From: CBDFHV01 sp965247705
GTDB taxonomy: Bacteria > Pseudomonadota > Alphaproteobacteria > Rhodospirillales > CAMCUA01
Assembly (NCBI GenBank): GCA_965247705.1
Contig: CBDFHV010000026.1
Coordinates: forward strand, 1 to 37,272
Direction of reading: 5' to 3'
DNA length: 37,272 nt
The position numbers and the translations under genes were made by a program. Of the stretch, positions 7,149-15,503 are shown one piece after another (the first letter of the stretch is position 1; every line of letters starts with the position of its first letter). The notes beneath the pieces are model-generated. The model was given only the letters and a program-made list of their open reading frames with translations. It made no database searches and was not told the DNA's origin.

Positions 7149-7934
7149 TTAGTAGTGCCGGGGCTGCTGGCGGGCGCTGCCAAAAATTTCCGGTTTATCG
7201 GCGGGGGCCGGCAGGTTGCTCCTCGAGCCGTCCGCTTCCGCCACCCGTTTCTGAAGGGCCGCCGCCGGCTTGAAGAACATATGGGAGAATTTCGACCATG
7301 GAACGGATCCGAAGAGCACCGTCGTGGCGATGAGATACAGACCGAGGAACACGTCTGTCCACCCGTTGCCGGTCGCCTGCAGGACGGCCCAGACCAGGCC
7401 CAGAGTTGCGCTGGCGAGTAGCGAGAGGATGAACAGGTCGGCGCGCACGACGCGGAACGGTGAATTGCCCTCGGCGACGACATCGACCCGAATGAAGAAC
7501 CAGAACCAATATCCGCCAAGACAGACCAGCAGGCCCCCGATGTACCAAAGTTGCGGCAGGATGGCGGGCGTGGGGGTGACGGGCGTCGGGTAGCCGAACA
7601 CCATGATGACGGTCGTGATCGCGTAGGCCAGGAAACCGTACATTGTCAGGAGGTGGGCGATTCTGCGCTGCGGGCTGCAGAATTCAGCCGACGTCAGGCC
7701 GTCCACGGCGGCGGTTTGGATCGCCAGGGATACCATCTTCCCGCCGCCGACTTGCTGCGTCCCCTTATTCTTTGCATTCCGCCAATTGTTGAAGAAGTAC
7801 GTGGCGCTCTTTTTATGAATGACGTCGAACAGCGTGCCACCCACGACCATCAGTATCATGACGACGACATAGGTCTGAATGACGGTGGACGGTATGGACG
7901 CCGAAAGCGCGGCGAAGGGATTGCTGGTGAACAT
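7149..7934 (-). CDS. aprM: AprM, putative membrane anchor of APS reductase
   Basis: A 261-residue integral membrane protein with about five hydrophobic helices, near residues 15-38, 90-113, 125-150, 163-188 and 193-214. Between helices 1 and 2 is a soluble stretch with a Cys (SAEFCSPQRRIAHLLTMYG). Its position as first gene before aprBA matches the aprMBA operons of sulfur oxidisers. There AprM is thought to anchor the reductase and pass electrons to the quinone pool, in place of the QmoABC complex used by other lineages. This role is inferred from context in the literature and has less direct support than AprAB. The start is followed at once by a hydrophilic N-terminus, and a TGAGG-like ribosome site lies upstream. 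Confidence 0.85.
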   Translation of the reverse strand: MFTSNPFAALSASIPSTVIQTYVVVMILMVVGGTLFDVIHKKSATYFFNNWRNAKNKGTQQVGGGKMVSLAIQTAAVDGLTSAEFCSPQRRIAHLLTMYGFLAYAITTVIMVFGYPTPVTPTPAILPQLWYIGGLLVCLGGYWFWFFIRVDVVAEGNSPFRVVRADLFILSLLASATLGLVWAVLQATGNGWTDVFLGLYLIATTVLFGSVPWSKFSHMFFKPAAALQKRVAEADGSRSNLPAPADKPEIFGSARQQPRHY

Positions 7935-8321
7935 TAAACGACCTCAATGTTAGCCAGTTATTTTCAACGCAAGGACCGATGGCACGGCGGGCCAGGCGGC
8001 GCGGAGCGGGCGCCTCACGCCACGGAACGAAACGCCCGCCATGACAGTCATGACGGGCGATGACGGAACATACGATGGGGTTTGCGGATTTGTAAACACC
8101 GAGAGGATGTACGTTGAATCGGCCATCGGCATACGGGCCTACTCGGGGGTCAGGCCGCAAGTCGCCAGCGGCATGGGGGCGCTGCAAGGCCCTGTATCCC
8201 GGTCATGGCCGGCAGGGGGTCGAGGGCTTGACCCAATGGCCGCCAGGAGCGCAGGAAATGGGAATCGTGTCTCCACATATCTTCTATCACCTCATTGTCC
8301 TCACCGCGTTTCCCGATTTCC
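7935..8321. other. Intergenic region between the apr operon and the toxin-antitoxin pair
   Basis: No coding sequence could be supported here. It should contain the apr promoter on the minus strand, but I could not identify convincing -35/-10 boxes. The only clear structure is the palindrome at 8033-8059. Confidence 0.45.
8033..8059. promoter_or_regulatory. 27-base palindrome upstream of aprM
   Basis: The arms CGCCCG-C-CATGAC and GTCATG-A-CGGGCG are complementary apart from one position and meet almost without a loop. Read on the minus strand the hairpin is followed by TTTCGTT, so it could be a terminator or attenuator in the apr leader about 100 bases before aprM. A dyad operator is the alternative. 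Confidence 0.35.
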
Positions 8322-8365
8322 TTGACTCGTGCTCTTAGTCGAAATAATAATATTTATTATAATAT
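8322..8365 (+). promoter_or_regulatory. Promoter/operator of the AbrB-Doc toxin-antitoxin operon
   Basis: TTGACT (8322-8327) and AATAAT (8346-8351) are spaced 18 bases apart and each match the sigma-70 consensus at five of six positions. The -10 box overlaps a near-palindromic run of A and T from about 8343 to 8365, a plausible site for autoregulation by the AbrB-like antitoxin encoded 23 bases downstream. Confidence 0.5.
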
Positions 8366-8387
8366 CACGCCGGATTGGAGTCGACCA

Positions 8388-8612
8388 ATGGTGAAACTGA
8401 AAATCAGAGCCGTCGGCACTTCCGCCGGTGTCATCCTGCCCAAGGAAGCACTGACCCATCTTGGCGTCCATGAAGGCGACGAGTTGTTTCTCGTTGAAAC
8501 CCCGAATGGATACGAGGTCACGCCCTTTGACCCGGAATTCGAAAAGCAGATTGAAATCGCCCGCAAAGGCATGGACGTCTACAAGAACACCCTGCGCGAA
8601 CTTGCCAAGTGA
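8388..8612 (+). CDS. AbrB/MazE (SpoVT)-type antitoxin
   Basis: A 74-residue protein whose first 45 residues form the swapped-hairpin AbrB DNA-binding domain (MVKLKIRAVGTSAGVILPKE, then LGVHEGDELFLVETPNGYEV). The remainder (residues 46-74, ending KNTLRELAK) is the likely toxin-neutralising arm. The ATG at 8388 was chosen over an upstream alternative because it begins the domain exactly and has GGAG nearby. It overlaps doc by four bases (GTGA). AbrB-type antitoxins paired with Doc-family toxins are a known combination. It probably represses its own promoter. Confidence 0.85.
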   Translation: MVKLKIRAVGTSAGVILPKEALTHLGVHEGDELFLVETPNGYEVTPFDPEFEKQIEIARKGMDVYKNTLRELAK

Positions 8613-9031
8613 CGGAACCGGCCCAAACAACGGTACCGGCATGGCTTCTGAAACCAGCCATTGTCGCGGTCCACAACATGATGATCGCCCGATTCGGCGG
8701 ATTGGAGGGCCAACACGACGATGGCCTTCTTGATTCCGCGCTGGCCCGGCCTGTCAATCTCCATCAATGCGAAGACTGTACCGAACTGCCGCGCCTCGCG
8801 GCGTCATACGCCGCCAGCATCATCCGGAACCATCCCTTCGTCGATGGCAACAAACGCACCGGCTTCATTGCCGCATACATGTTTCTCGCCCTCAATGGCA
8901 CGACCCTTCAGGCCGACGAGGTATCCGCCACGACGATGACCCTGTCGCTGGCATCGTCGGAGATCGACCAAGCCGCCTACGCCGCCTGGCTTGCTCGGAA
9001 CACCGGCACGTCTAGCCCCAATTATTCATGA
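8609..9031 (+). CDS. doc: Doc-family (Fic fold) toxin, C-terminus altered by IS insertion
   Basis: A 140-residue protein with the Fic/Doc signature HPFVDGNKR at residues 75-83 and the Doc N-terminal pattern (RFGGLEGQHDDGLLDSALARP). P1 Doc phosphorylates elongation factor Tu and halts translation, while other Fic proteins AMPylate targets. The core motif here has G where P1 Doc has A, so which chemistry applies is open. The start is GTG, overlapping the antitoxin stop. The last residues (SPNYS) and the stop codon come from the terminal sequence of IS1380 copy A, which inserted at 9012-9016. The Fic domain itself is complete, so activity may survive. Confidence 0.88.
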   Translation: MTEPAQTTVPAWLLKPAIVAVHNMMIARFGGLEGQHDDGLLDSALARPVNLHQCEDCTELPRLAASYAASIIRNHPFVDGNKRTGFIAAYMFLALNGTTLQADEVSATTMTLSLASSEIDQAAYAAWLARNTGTSSPNYS

Positions 9032-10606
9032 CGGCCATCGGATTTCAGCGGGACGAGCGGTAGCGACCGGGTTGACGGCGATTTTTGAGACGGATTGTCG
9101 GAGAGGTTGGAGGTTGTTGTTCGGGGCTCGTCCGGCGGCACCTGCCGCTTGGTTCAGGGCCCTTGGGCGGTGATGCGCCCGGCGATGGCGATCATGGCCG
9201 GCTGATAGGGATAGGCCGAAGGCAGGGCGATCCTGAGGCGCGACTTGAGCTCCTCGACGCGGACGGCGATTTTGAGAAACGCCCGGCGCAGGGTTTCGAA
9301 GGTGGCCGTTCGCCACAGCGATTTCCGAGGCGCCGCTTGGCGAAGCTGATGCAGCAGCCAGTAGGCGCCGGTATGCAGGAAGAGGCGGAACTGGTTGGCC
9401 TCCCAACGGTGGCACGACGTGCGGTCGGACTTGGTGTAGAGCTTGTGGTCCTTGATCATGTTTTCCATCCGCCCGCGGGCGCAGTAGACCTTCTCGTAGA
9501 GCGCCTTGGCGCGGCCGCTCAGGTTGGTGACGACGAAGCGGACGTCACAGCCCTTGGCGGTAGCTTCCACGCGGGCGATGACCGAGCGTTGCCGTGACCA
9601 GCTTTTGGCCTGGTAGCCGGTGTGGAAGAAGCGGCGCACCTTATCCTTTCCCTGCCCCGCCCGGCGCACGGCGGCGTCCTCGCACCACGGCTGGCCGATC
9701 CTGTTCAGCCGGGCGTTGCCGGAAAGCCCGAAGATGTAGCCGCAGCCCTGACGTTCGAGGAATTCCATGGCCTCCGGCGTGGCGTAGTGGCCATCGCCCC
9801 GCACGGTGATCTCGACCCGTGGCCAGTTGCGGCGGATGCGGCCGATGACGTGTCTCAGGATCCGCGCCGCCTCGTCGCCGGAGGGCCGCTTGCCGGGACG
9901 CAGCAGTGACATCACCGGCTTGCCGGTGGCCGCCTCGAAGATATGGATGGGTTGGAAGCAATAGTCGTCGTAATGGGCGTTGAACAGCGCCAGCTGCTGG
10001 CCGCCGTGAACGGCATCGTCGGTGTCGTCGATATCGAGAACGATGCGCGCCGGAACGCGCTTGAAGCTGGCGCAAAACAGATCGATCTCGACAGCCCCAT
10101 GCGCCCGAGCGCGCGCCATGACGGCGCGTTCTCGAGGCGCGACAGGGTCGGTTGGCTCATCAGGTCGTCGCCGCTCTCGGACAAACGGCCACAGGCCAGC
10201 TTGAACGCCGGATCGAAACGCAGAACGTCGAGGTCGTCGCAATCCTCATACCCGCAGGCAATAGCGAACAGGCGCGCCCGGATCATGTCTACGTAAGCGT
10301 GGGTCGTGCTCGCCGGGTCGCGCACGTCGGTGACGCAGGAAGCGAGCACGTCGGCGATGCCGAGCCGCCTGTCGATCTCGCCCAACAACAACACCCCGCC
10401 GTCCGACGACAGCCGTCCGCCGTCGAAGCGGGCGCAAAGCGGCTTGCCTCCAACGGGGACAAACCAGGGAGATAGGGGGTAATCTCGTTCATGGTGAGCC
10501 GTGGGTTGTTCTGTTGCCATGTGATCTTGTCTTGACACCAAAATCATACGGCATTTCAACAGGTTAATCTACGCTCACCAGCATTTTCAATCAGCGCCGT
10601 GAATAA
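9016..10606 (-). mobile_element. IS1380-family insertion sequence, copy A (defective)
   Basis: The left end starts CCCCAATTATTCATGACGG, preceded by CTAG (9012-9015) and identical to the other copies. The right end stops at GTGAATAA, so the last six bases of the inverted repeat (TTCGGG in complete copies) and the flanking CTAG are missing or replaced by CTTAGG. The element is 1591 bases long against 1599 in intact copies. Its transposase is frameshifted, so it can move only if helped in trans by copy B or C, and its damaged right end makes even that doubtful. Confidence 0.9.
9154..10492 (-). pseudogene. IS1380-family transposase, two frameshifts
   Basis: Nearly identical at DNA level to the intact 446-residue transposases in copies B and C, but two bases shorter. 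One base is missing near 10084-10088 (GATCTCGAC instead of GATCATCGAC) and one near 10456 (ACGGGGAC instead of ACGGGTGAC). These split the protein into three frames. The C-terminal part keeps the catalytic region around ITVRGDGHY and GRMENMIKD, but no intact product can be made. Confidence 0.9.
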
Positions 10607-10748
10607 CTTAGGTCACAGAATTCGAAACCCTGAGGACCTGAGTTCGCGCAATCAATCGCAGGCACCAGTGCAGGAATAAACATTGTGTCACTTTAACTCT
10701 TCGGCGCCAGGAGCCCGATCACCGCCGCCAGCACCCAGGGTTCGTTAC

Positions 10749-10820
10749 CTCCCGATCCCGGACAACCACCCTGCCCGCGCCGTCAACAACGCAGAGGTGG
10801 GTCTCTTTCAGCGACACGTC
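10749..10820 (-). pseudogene. N-terminal fragment of an IS110-family transposase
   Basis: On the minus strand, 24 codons read DVSLKETHLCVVDGAGRVV followed by a V-rich segment. This matches the start of IS110-family DEDD transposases, where an early Asp of the catalytic set lies in the D-V-S-L-K-E-T motif. The fragment is cut at its 5' side by IS1380 copy B and loses similarity after RDREVTN. The remaining bases of this 217-base spacer between copies A and B (10607-10823) hold no recognisable gene. At 10682-10694 is an ATTGTGTCACTTT motif resembling the RAYT border at 17000-17013. Confidence 0.6.
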
Positions 10821-10823
10821 TAA

Positions 10824-12422
10824 CCCCAATTATTCATGACGGCCATCGGATTTCAGCGGGACGAGCGGTAGCGACCGGGTTGACGGCGATTTTTGAGACG
10901 GATTGTCGGAGAGGTTGGAGGTTGTTGTTCGGGGCTCGTCCGGCGGCACCTGCCGCTTGGTTCAGGGCCCTTGGGCGGTGATGCGCCCGGCGATGGCGAT
11001 CATGGCCGGCTGATAGGGATAGGCCGAAGGCAGGGCGATCCTGAGGCGCGACTTGAGCTCCTCGACGCGGACGGCGATTTTGAGAAACGCCCGGCGCAGG
11101 GTTTCGAAGGTGGCCGTTCGCCACAGCGATTTCCGAGGCGCCGCTTGGCGAAGCTGATGCAGCAGCCAGTAGGCGCCGGTATGCAGGAAGAGGCGGAACT
11201 GGTTGGCCTCCCAACGGTGGCACGACGTGCGGTCGGACTTGGTGTAGAGCTTGTGGTCCTTGATCATGTTTTCCATCCGCCCGCGGGCGCAGTAGACCTT
11301 CTCGTAGAGCGCCTTGGCGCGGCCGCTCAGGTTGGTGACGACGAAGCGGACGTCACAGCCCTTGGCGGTAGCTTCCACGCGGGCGATGACCGAGCGTTGC
11401 CGTGACCAGCTTTTGGCCTGGTAGCCGGTGTGGAAGAAGCGGCGCACCTTATCCTTTCCCTGCCCCGCCCGGCGCACGGCGGCGTCCTCGCACCACGGCT
11501 GGCCGATCCTGTTCAGCCGGGCGTTGCCGGAAAGCCCGAAGATGTAGCCGCAGCCCTGACGTTCGAGGAATTCCATGGCCTCCGGCGTGGCGTAGTGGCC
11601 ATCGCCCCGCACGGTGATCTCGACCCGTGGCCAGTTGCGGCGGATGCGGCCGATGACGTGTCTCAGGATCCGCGCCGCCTCGTCGCCGGAGGGCCGCTTG
11701 CCGGGACGCAGCAGTGACATCACCGGCTTGCCGGTGGCCGCCTCGAAGATATGGATGGGTTGGAAGCAATAGTCGTCGTAATGGGCGTTGAACAGCGCCA
11801 GCTGCTGGCCGCCGTGAACGGCGTCGTCGGTGTCGTCGATATCGAGAACGATGCGCGCCGGAACGCGCTTGAAGCTGGCGCAAAACAGATCGATCATCGA
11901 CAGCCCCATGCGCCCGAGCGCGCGCCATGACGGCGCGTTCTCGAGGCGCGACAGGGTCGGTTGGCTCATCAGGTCGTCGCCGCTCTCGGACAAACGGCCA
12001 CAGGCCAGCTTGAACGCCGGATCGAAACGCAGAACGTCGAGGTCGTCGCAATCCTCATACCCGCAGGCAATAGCGAACAGGCGCGCCCGGATCATGTCTA
12101 CGTAAGCGTGGGTCGTGCTCGCCGGGTCGCGCACGTCGGTGACGCAGGAAGCGAGCACGTCGGCGATGCCGAGCCGCCTGTCGATCTCGCCCAACAACAA
12201 CACCCCGCCGTCCGACGACAGCCGTCCGCCGTCGAAGCGGGCGCAAAGCGGCTTGCCTCCAACGGGTGACAAACCAGGGAGATAGGGGGTAATCTCGTTC
12301 ATGGTGAGCCGTGGGTTGTTCTGTTGCCATGTGATCTTGTCTTGACACCAAAATCATACGGCATTTCAACAGGTTAATCTACGCTCACCAGCATTTTCAA
12401 TCAGCGCCGTGAATAATTCGGG
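10824..12422 (-). mobile_element. IS1380-family insertion sequence, copy B (intact)
   Basis: 1599 bases, with terminal inverted repeats CCCCAATTATTCATGACG at the left and, read inward from the right, CCCGAATTATTCACGGCG. It is flanked by CTAA on the left and CTAG on the right, so a clean target duplication is not present, unlike copy C. It differs from copy C by a single silent base that I can see (11823). The left side lies against an IS110 fragment. Confidence 0.93.
10962..12302 (-). CDS. IS1380-family transposase
   Basis: 446 residues. The N-terminus has the family signature ARFDGGRLSSDGGVLLL (residues 21-37). The DDE-type catalytic residues appear to lie at VLDIDDTDD (Asp near 154-157), VRGDGHY (Asp 234) and GRMENMIKD (Glu 344), with the following lysine-rich segment HKLYTKSD typical of IS1380. 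It cuts and pastes its own element. The gene is complete and probably functional. An alternative upstream start in another phase exists because of the overlapping frame that is open in copy A. Confidence 0.93.
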   Translation of the reverse strand: MNEITPYLPGLSPVGGKPLCARFDGGRLSSDGGVLLLGEIDRRLGIADVLASCVTDVRDPASTTHAYVDMIRARLFAIACGYEDCDDLDVLRFDPAFKLACGRLSESGDDLMSQPTLSRLENAPSWRALGRMGLSMIDLFCASFKRVPARIVLDIDDTDDAVHGGQQLALFNAHYDDYCFQPIHIFEAATGKPVMSLLRPGKRPSGDEAARILRHVIGRIRRNWPRVEITVRGDGHYATPEAMEFLERQGCGYIFGLSGNARLNRIGQPWCEDAAVRRAGQGKDKVRRFFHTGYQAKSWSRQRSVIARVEATAKGCDVRFVVTNLSGRAKALYEKVYCARGRMENMIKDHKLYTKSDRTSCHRWEANQFRLFLHTGAYWLLHQLRQAAPRKSLWRTATFETLRRAFLKIAVRVEELKSRLRIALPSAYPYQPAMIAIAGRITAQGP

Positions 12423-12426
12423 CTAG

Positions 12427-13101
12427 TTCATCATACGGTTCCATCTAGACTCGCACGATTCCTGTCGGTTTTGGTTGAAGTTGGGGCTACTCAATACAGA
12501 TTCCCGTGGTCATTCGCTGATCAGTGGAGAGGACCATGCCCGGACGATCCCTTGCGATTGATTTGAGCCCGTCAAGCAGCGCAGCGAGCTTGAGCGCTTG
12601 AGGCGGACCGCGTCGACCCCACAAGCGCGTGGCGCGTCGGGCCCGTATGATCTTGATGGCTGGCGATCTTCGTTGGGGTCGTAAAAGCGACAGGTCTTAC
12701 TGGATTTGCCGTCTGGCGCGACCAACGGTGAGCCAATCGCGGGCGCGCTGAATTCAAGTTGGCACGGTCCTGTGATCAGTCGATCGAACGAGCTGAGGCG
12801 TACGCGCCCCGCAGTTGCGCCATTGGCGCAGGATCAAAGCCGGCAGGTCTGCCGAAGCGTGGCACTAACATGCAAACTGCCGATCCGAGAGCTGGTCGGT
12901 GCTTGTGACAACAGTCAGCGATCAGCAAAACAGAGTCAGGCGACTGGTCGCGGATGCTCAGGCGATGAGACGGGGTATCGTGGAGCAGATATCGCAGCGC
13001 TCGGTGGGGCGCCTTTTTAAAAAGAATCGGACCTTAAGCCAGTAATCGCGTAACGCTTTTGTGACCGCCTTGGAACCGAACGCAGGAGCCTTCGCCGAGG
13101 C
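12427..13101. other. Region without a recognisable gene between two mobile elements
   Basis: About 675 bases between IS1380 copy B and the IS5-family remnant. All frames are short or lack family features; the longest plus-strand frame (12706-13020) has odd composition, no ribosome site and no recognisable motif. It is probably decayed mobile or prophage DNA. Confidence 0.4.
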
Positions 13102-13879
13102 ATGCGCGGATCATTTTGGCTCTCAGATCAGCAATGGGCGGCGATCGAGCCGCATCTTCCTGGCTACGCGGCGTCTCGGTAAGCGGCGCGAGGATGATCG
13201 GCGGATCATCAGTGGCATCCTTGAGCGTTCTCCAGTCGGGCTGCCGCTGGCAGGACTGCCCACCGGCGTACGGGCCTTCGACGACGGTCTACAATCGCTA
13301 TAACCGGTGGTCGCAACGTGGTCACTGGCAGTACCTGTTCCCGGCTTTGACGGAGAGCCTGGCAGGGACACCGCAACAGGTCTCCATCGACACCACACAC
13401 GTCAAGGCGCATCGCTGCGCCGGCGGCGGAAAAGGGGGGCCTCTGCTCAGGCCATCGGCCGCACAAAGGGCGGACGCAACACCAAGGTCCATGCCCTGAG
13501 CGACGAACATTGCCGGCCCCTGGCCTTCTATCTCACGCCCGGCCAGACCGCCGACATCAAGGGCGCCGTCATGCTCGCCGCGCATCTGCCGAGGACGCGA
13601 TATCTTCTCGCCGACAAGGCCTATGACGCCGACCACTGGCGCGCCTGCCTGCTACGCCAGAAAATCCAGCCGGTCATCCCCAACAAGGTGAACCGCAAAC
13701 AACCTCATCCCTTCGACACAGAGCGATACAAAGACCGAAACACCATCGAGCGCATGTTCGGACGCCTCAAGGACTTCCGACGCATCGCCACGCGATACGA
13801 CAAGAACGCCATCTCGCCGCTTCATGGCAGGCCTATGCCTCGCCGGTGGAGATCGTCGTACTACTGGATCATTGAATGA
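13102..13879 (+). pseudogene. IS5-family transposase, multiply frameshifted
   Basis: Pieces of one transposase lie in successive frames: MRGSFWLSDQQWAAIEPHLP at the start, then REDDRRIISGILERS, then GCRWQDCPPAYGPSTTVYNR through DTTHVKAHRCAGGGKGG, then AIGRTKGGRNTKVHALSD through ERYKDRNTIERMFGRLKDF. The order and content match IS5-family (IS427/ISL-like) DDE transposases, including the D-T-T-H-V-K-A-H-R and R-N-x-I-E-R-x-F-x-R-L-K motifs. At least three frame changes occur (near 13175, 13230 and 13440), and probably one more after RIATRYDKNA. Terminal repeats were not found. The element is dead and cut off by IS1380 copy C on the right. Confidence 0.85.
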
Positions 13880-13895
13880 GTCCGTCGAGCCCTAG

Positions 13896-15494
13896 CCCCA
13901 ATTATTCATGACGGCCATCGGATTTCAGCGGGACGAGCGGTAGCGACCGGGTTGACGGCGATTTTTGAGACGGATTGTCGGAGAGGTTGGAGGTTGTTGT
14001 TCGGGGCTCGTCCGGCGGCACCTGCCGCTTGGTTCAGGGCCCTTGGGCGGTGATGCGCCCGGCGATGGCGATCATGGCCGGCTGATAGGGATAGGCCGAA
14101 GGCAGGGCGATCCTGAGGCGCGACTTGAGCTCCTCGACGCGGACGGCGATTTTGAGAAACGCCCGGCGCAGGGTTTCGAAGGTGGCCGTTCGCCACAGCG
14201 ATTTCCGAGGCGCCGCTTGGCGAAGCTGATGCAGCAGCCAGTAGGCGCCGGTATGCAGGAAGAGGCGGAACTGGTTGGCCTCCCAACGGTGGCACGACGT
14301 GCGGTCGGACTTGGTGTAGAGCTTGTGGTCCTTGATCATGTTTTCCATCCGCCCGCGGGCGCAGTAGACCTTCTCGTAGAGCGCCTTGGCGCGGCCGCTC
14401 AGGTTGGTGACGACGAAGCGGACGTCACAGCCCTTGGCGGTAGCTTCCACGCGGGCGATGACCGAGCGTTGCCGTGACCAGCTTTTGGCCTGGTAGCCGG
14501 TGTGGAAGAAGCGGCGCACCTTATCCTTTCCCTGCCCCGCCCGGCGCACGGCGGCGTCCTCGCACCACGGCTGGCCGATCCTGTTCAGCCGGGCGTTGCC
14601 GGAAAGCCCGAAGATGTAGCCGCAGCCCTGACGTTCGAGGAATTCCATGGCCTCCGGCGTGGCGTAGTGGCCATCGCCCCGCACGGTGATCTCGACCCGT
14701 GGCCAGTTGCGGCGGATGCGGCCGATGACGTGTCTCAGGATCCGCGCCGCCTCGTCGCCGGAGGGCCGCTTGCCGGGACGCAGCAGTGACATCACCGGCT
14801 TGCCGGTGGCCGCCTCGAAGATATGGATGGGTTGGAAGCAATAGTCGTCGTAATGGGCGTTGAACAGCGCCAGCTGCTGGCCGCCGTGAACGGCATCGTC
14901 GGTGTCGTCGATATCGAGAACGATGCGCGCCGGAACGCGCTTGAAGCTGGCGCAAAACAGATCGATCATCGACAGCCCCATGCGCCCGAGCGCGCGCCAT
15001 GACGGCGCGTTCTCGAGGCGCGACAGGGTCGGTTGGCTCATCAGGTCGTCGCCGCTCTCGGACAAACGGCCACAGGCCAGCTTGAACGCCGGATCGAAAC
15101 GCAGAACGTCGAGGTCGTCGCAATCCTCATACCCGCAGGCAATAGCGAACAGGCGCGCCCGGATCATGTCTACGTAAGCGTGGGTCGTGCTCGCCGGGTC
15201 GCGCACGTCGGTGACGCAGGAAGCGAGCACGTCGGCGATGCCGAGCCGCCTGTCGATCTCGCCCAACAACAACACCCCGCCGTCCGACGACAGCCGTCCG
15301 CCGTCGAAGCGGGCGCAAAGCGGCTTGCCTCCAACGGGTGACAAACCAGGGAGATAGGGGGTAATCTCGTTCATGGTGAGCCGTGGGTTGTTCTGTTGCC
15401 ATGTGATCTTGTCTTGACACCAAAATCATACGGCATTTCAACAGGTTAATCTACGCTCACCAGCATTTTCAATCAGCGCCGTGAATAATTCGGG
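13896..15494 (-). mobile_element. IS1380-family insertion sequence, copy C (intact, CTAG on both sides)
   Basis: 1599 bases with the same termini as copy B. CTAG flanks both ends (13892-13895 and 15495-15498), consistent with a 4-base target duplication. Because CTAG is palindromic, it could instead be read as an extension of the inverted repeat. The left flank is the end of the IS5-family remnant, the right flank a helical-repeat ORF. Confidence 0.95.
14034..15374 (-). CDS. IS1380-family transposase
   Basis: 446 residues, identical in protein sequence to the copy B transposase, with all catalytic-type residues present (Asp in LDIDDTDD, Asp 234, Glu 344). The near-zero divergence between copies B and C argues for recent transposition or gene conversion. 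Confidence 0.95.
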   Translation of the reverse strand: MNEITPYLPGLSPVGGKPLCARFDGGRLSSDGGVLLLGEIDRRLGIADVLASCVTDVRDPASTTHAYVDMIRARLFAIACGYEDCDDLDVLRFDPAFKLACGRLSESGDDLMSQPTLSRLENAPSWRALGRMGLSMIDLFCASFKRVPARIVLDIDDTDDAVHGGQQLALFNAHYDDYCFQPIHIFEAATGKPVMSLLRPGKRPSGDEAARILRHVIGRIRRNWPRVEITVRGDGHYATPEAMEFLERQGCGYIFGLSGNARLNRIGQPWCEDAAVRRAGQGKDKVRRFFHTGYQAKSWSRQRSVIARVEATAKGCDVRFVVTNLSGRAKALYEKVYCARGRMENMIKDHKLYTKSDRTSCHRWEANQFRLFLHTGAYWLLHQLRQAAPRKSLWRTATFETLRRAFLKIAVRVEELKSRLRIALPSAYPYQPAMIAIAGRITAQGP

Positions 15495-15503
15495 CTAGGC
15501 ACC

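Noticed and set aside
12706..13020. 104-codon frame between IS1380 copy B and the IS5 remnant
   Set aside because: No ribosome site, no recognisable family, composition unlike neighbouring genes; treated as decayed DNA.
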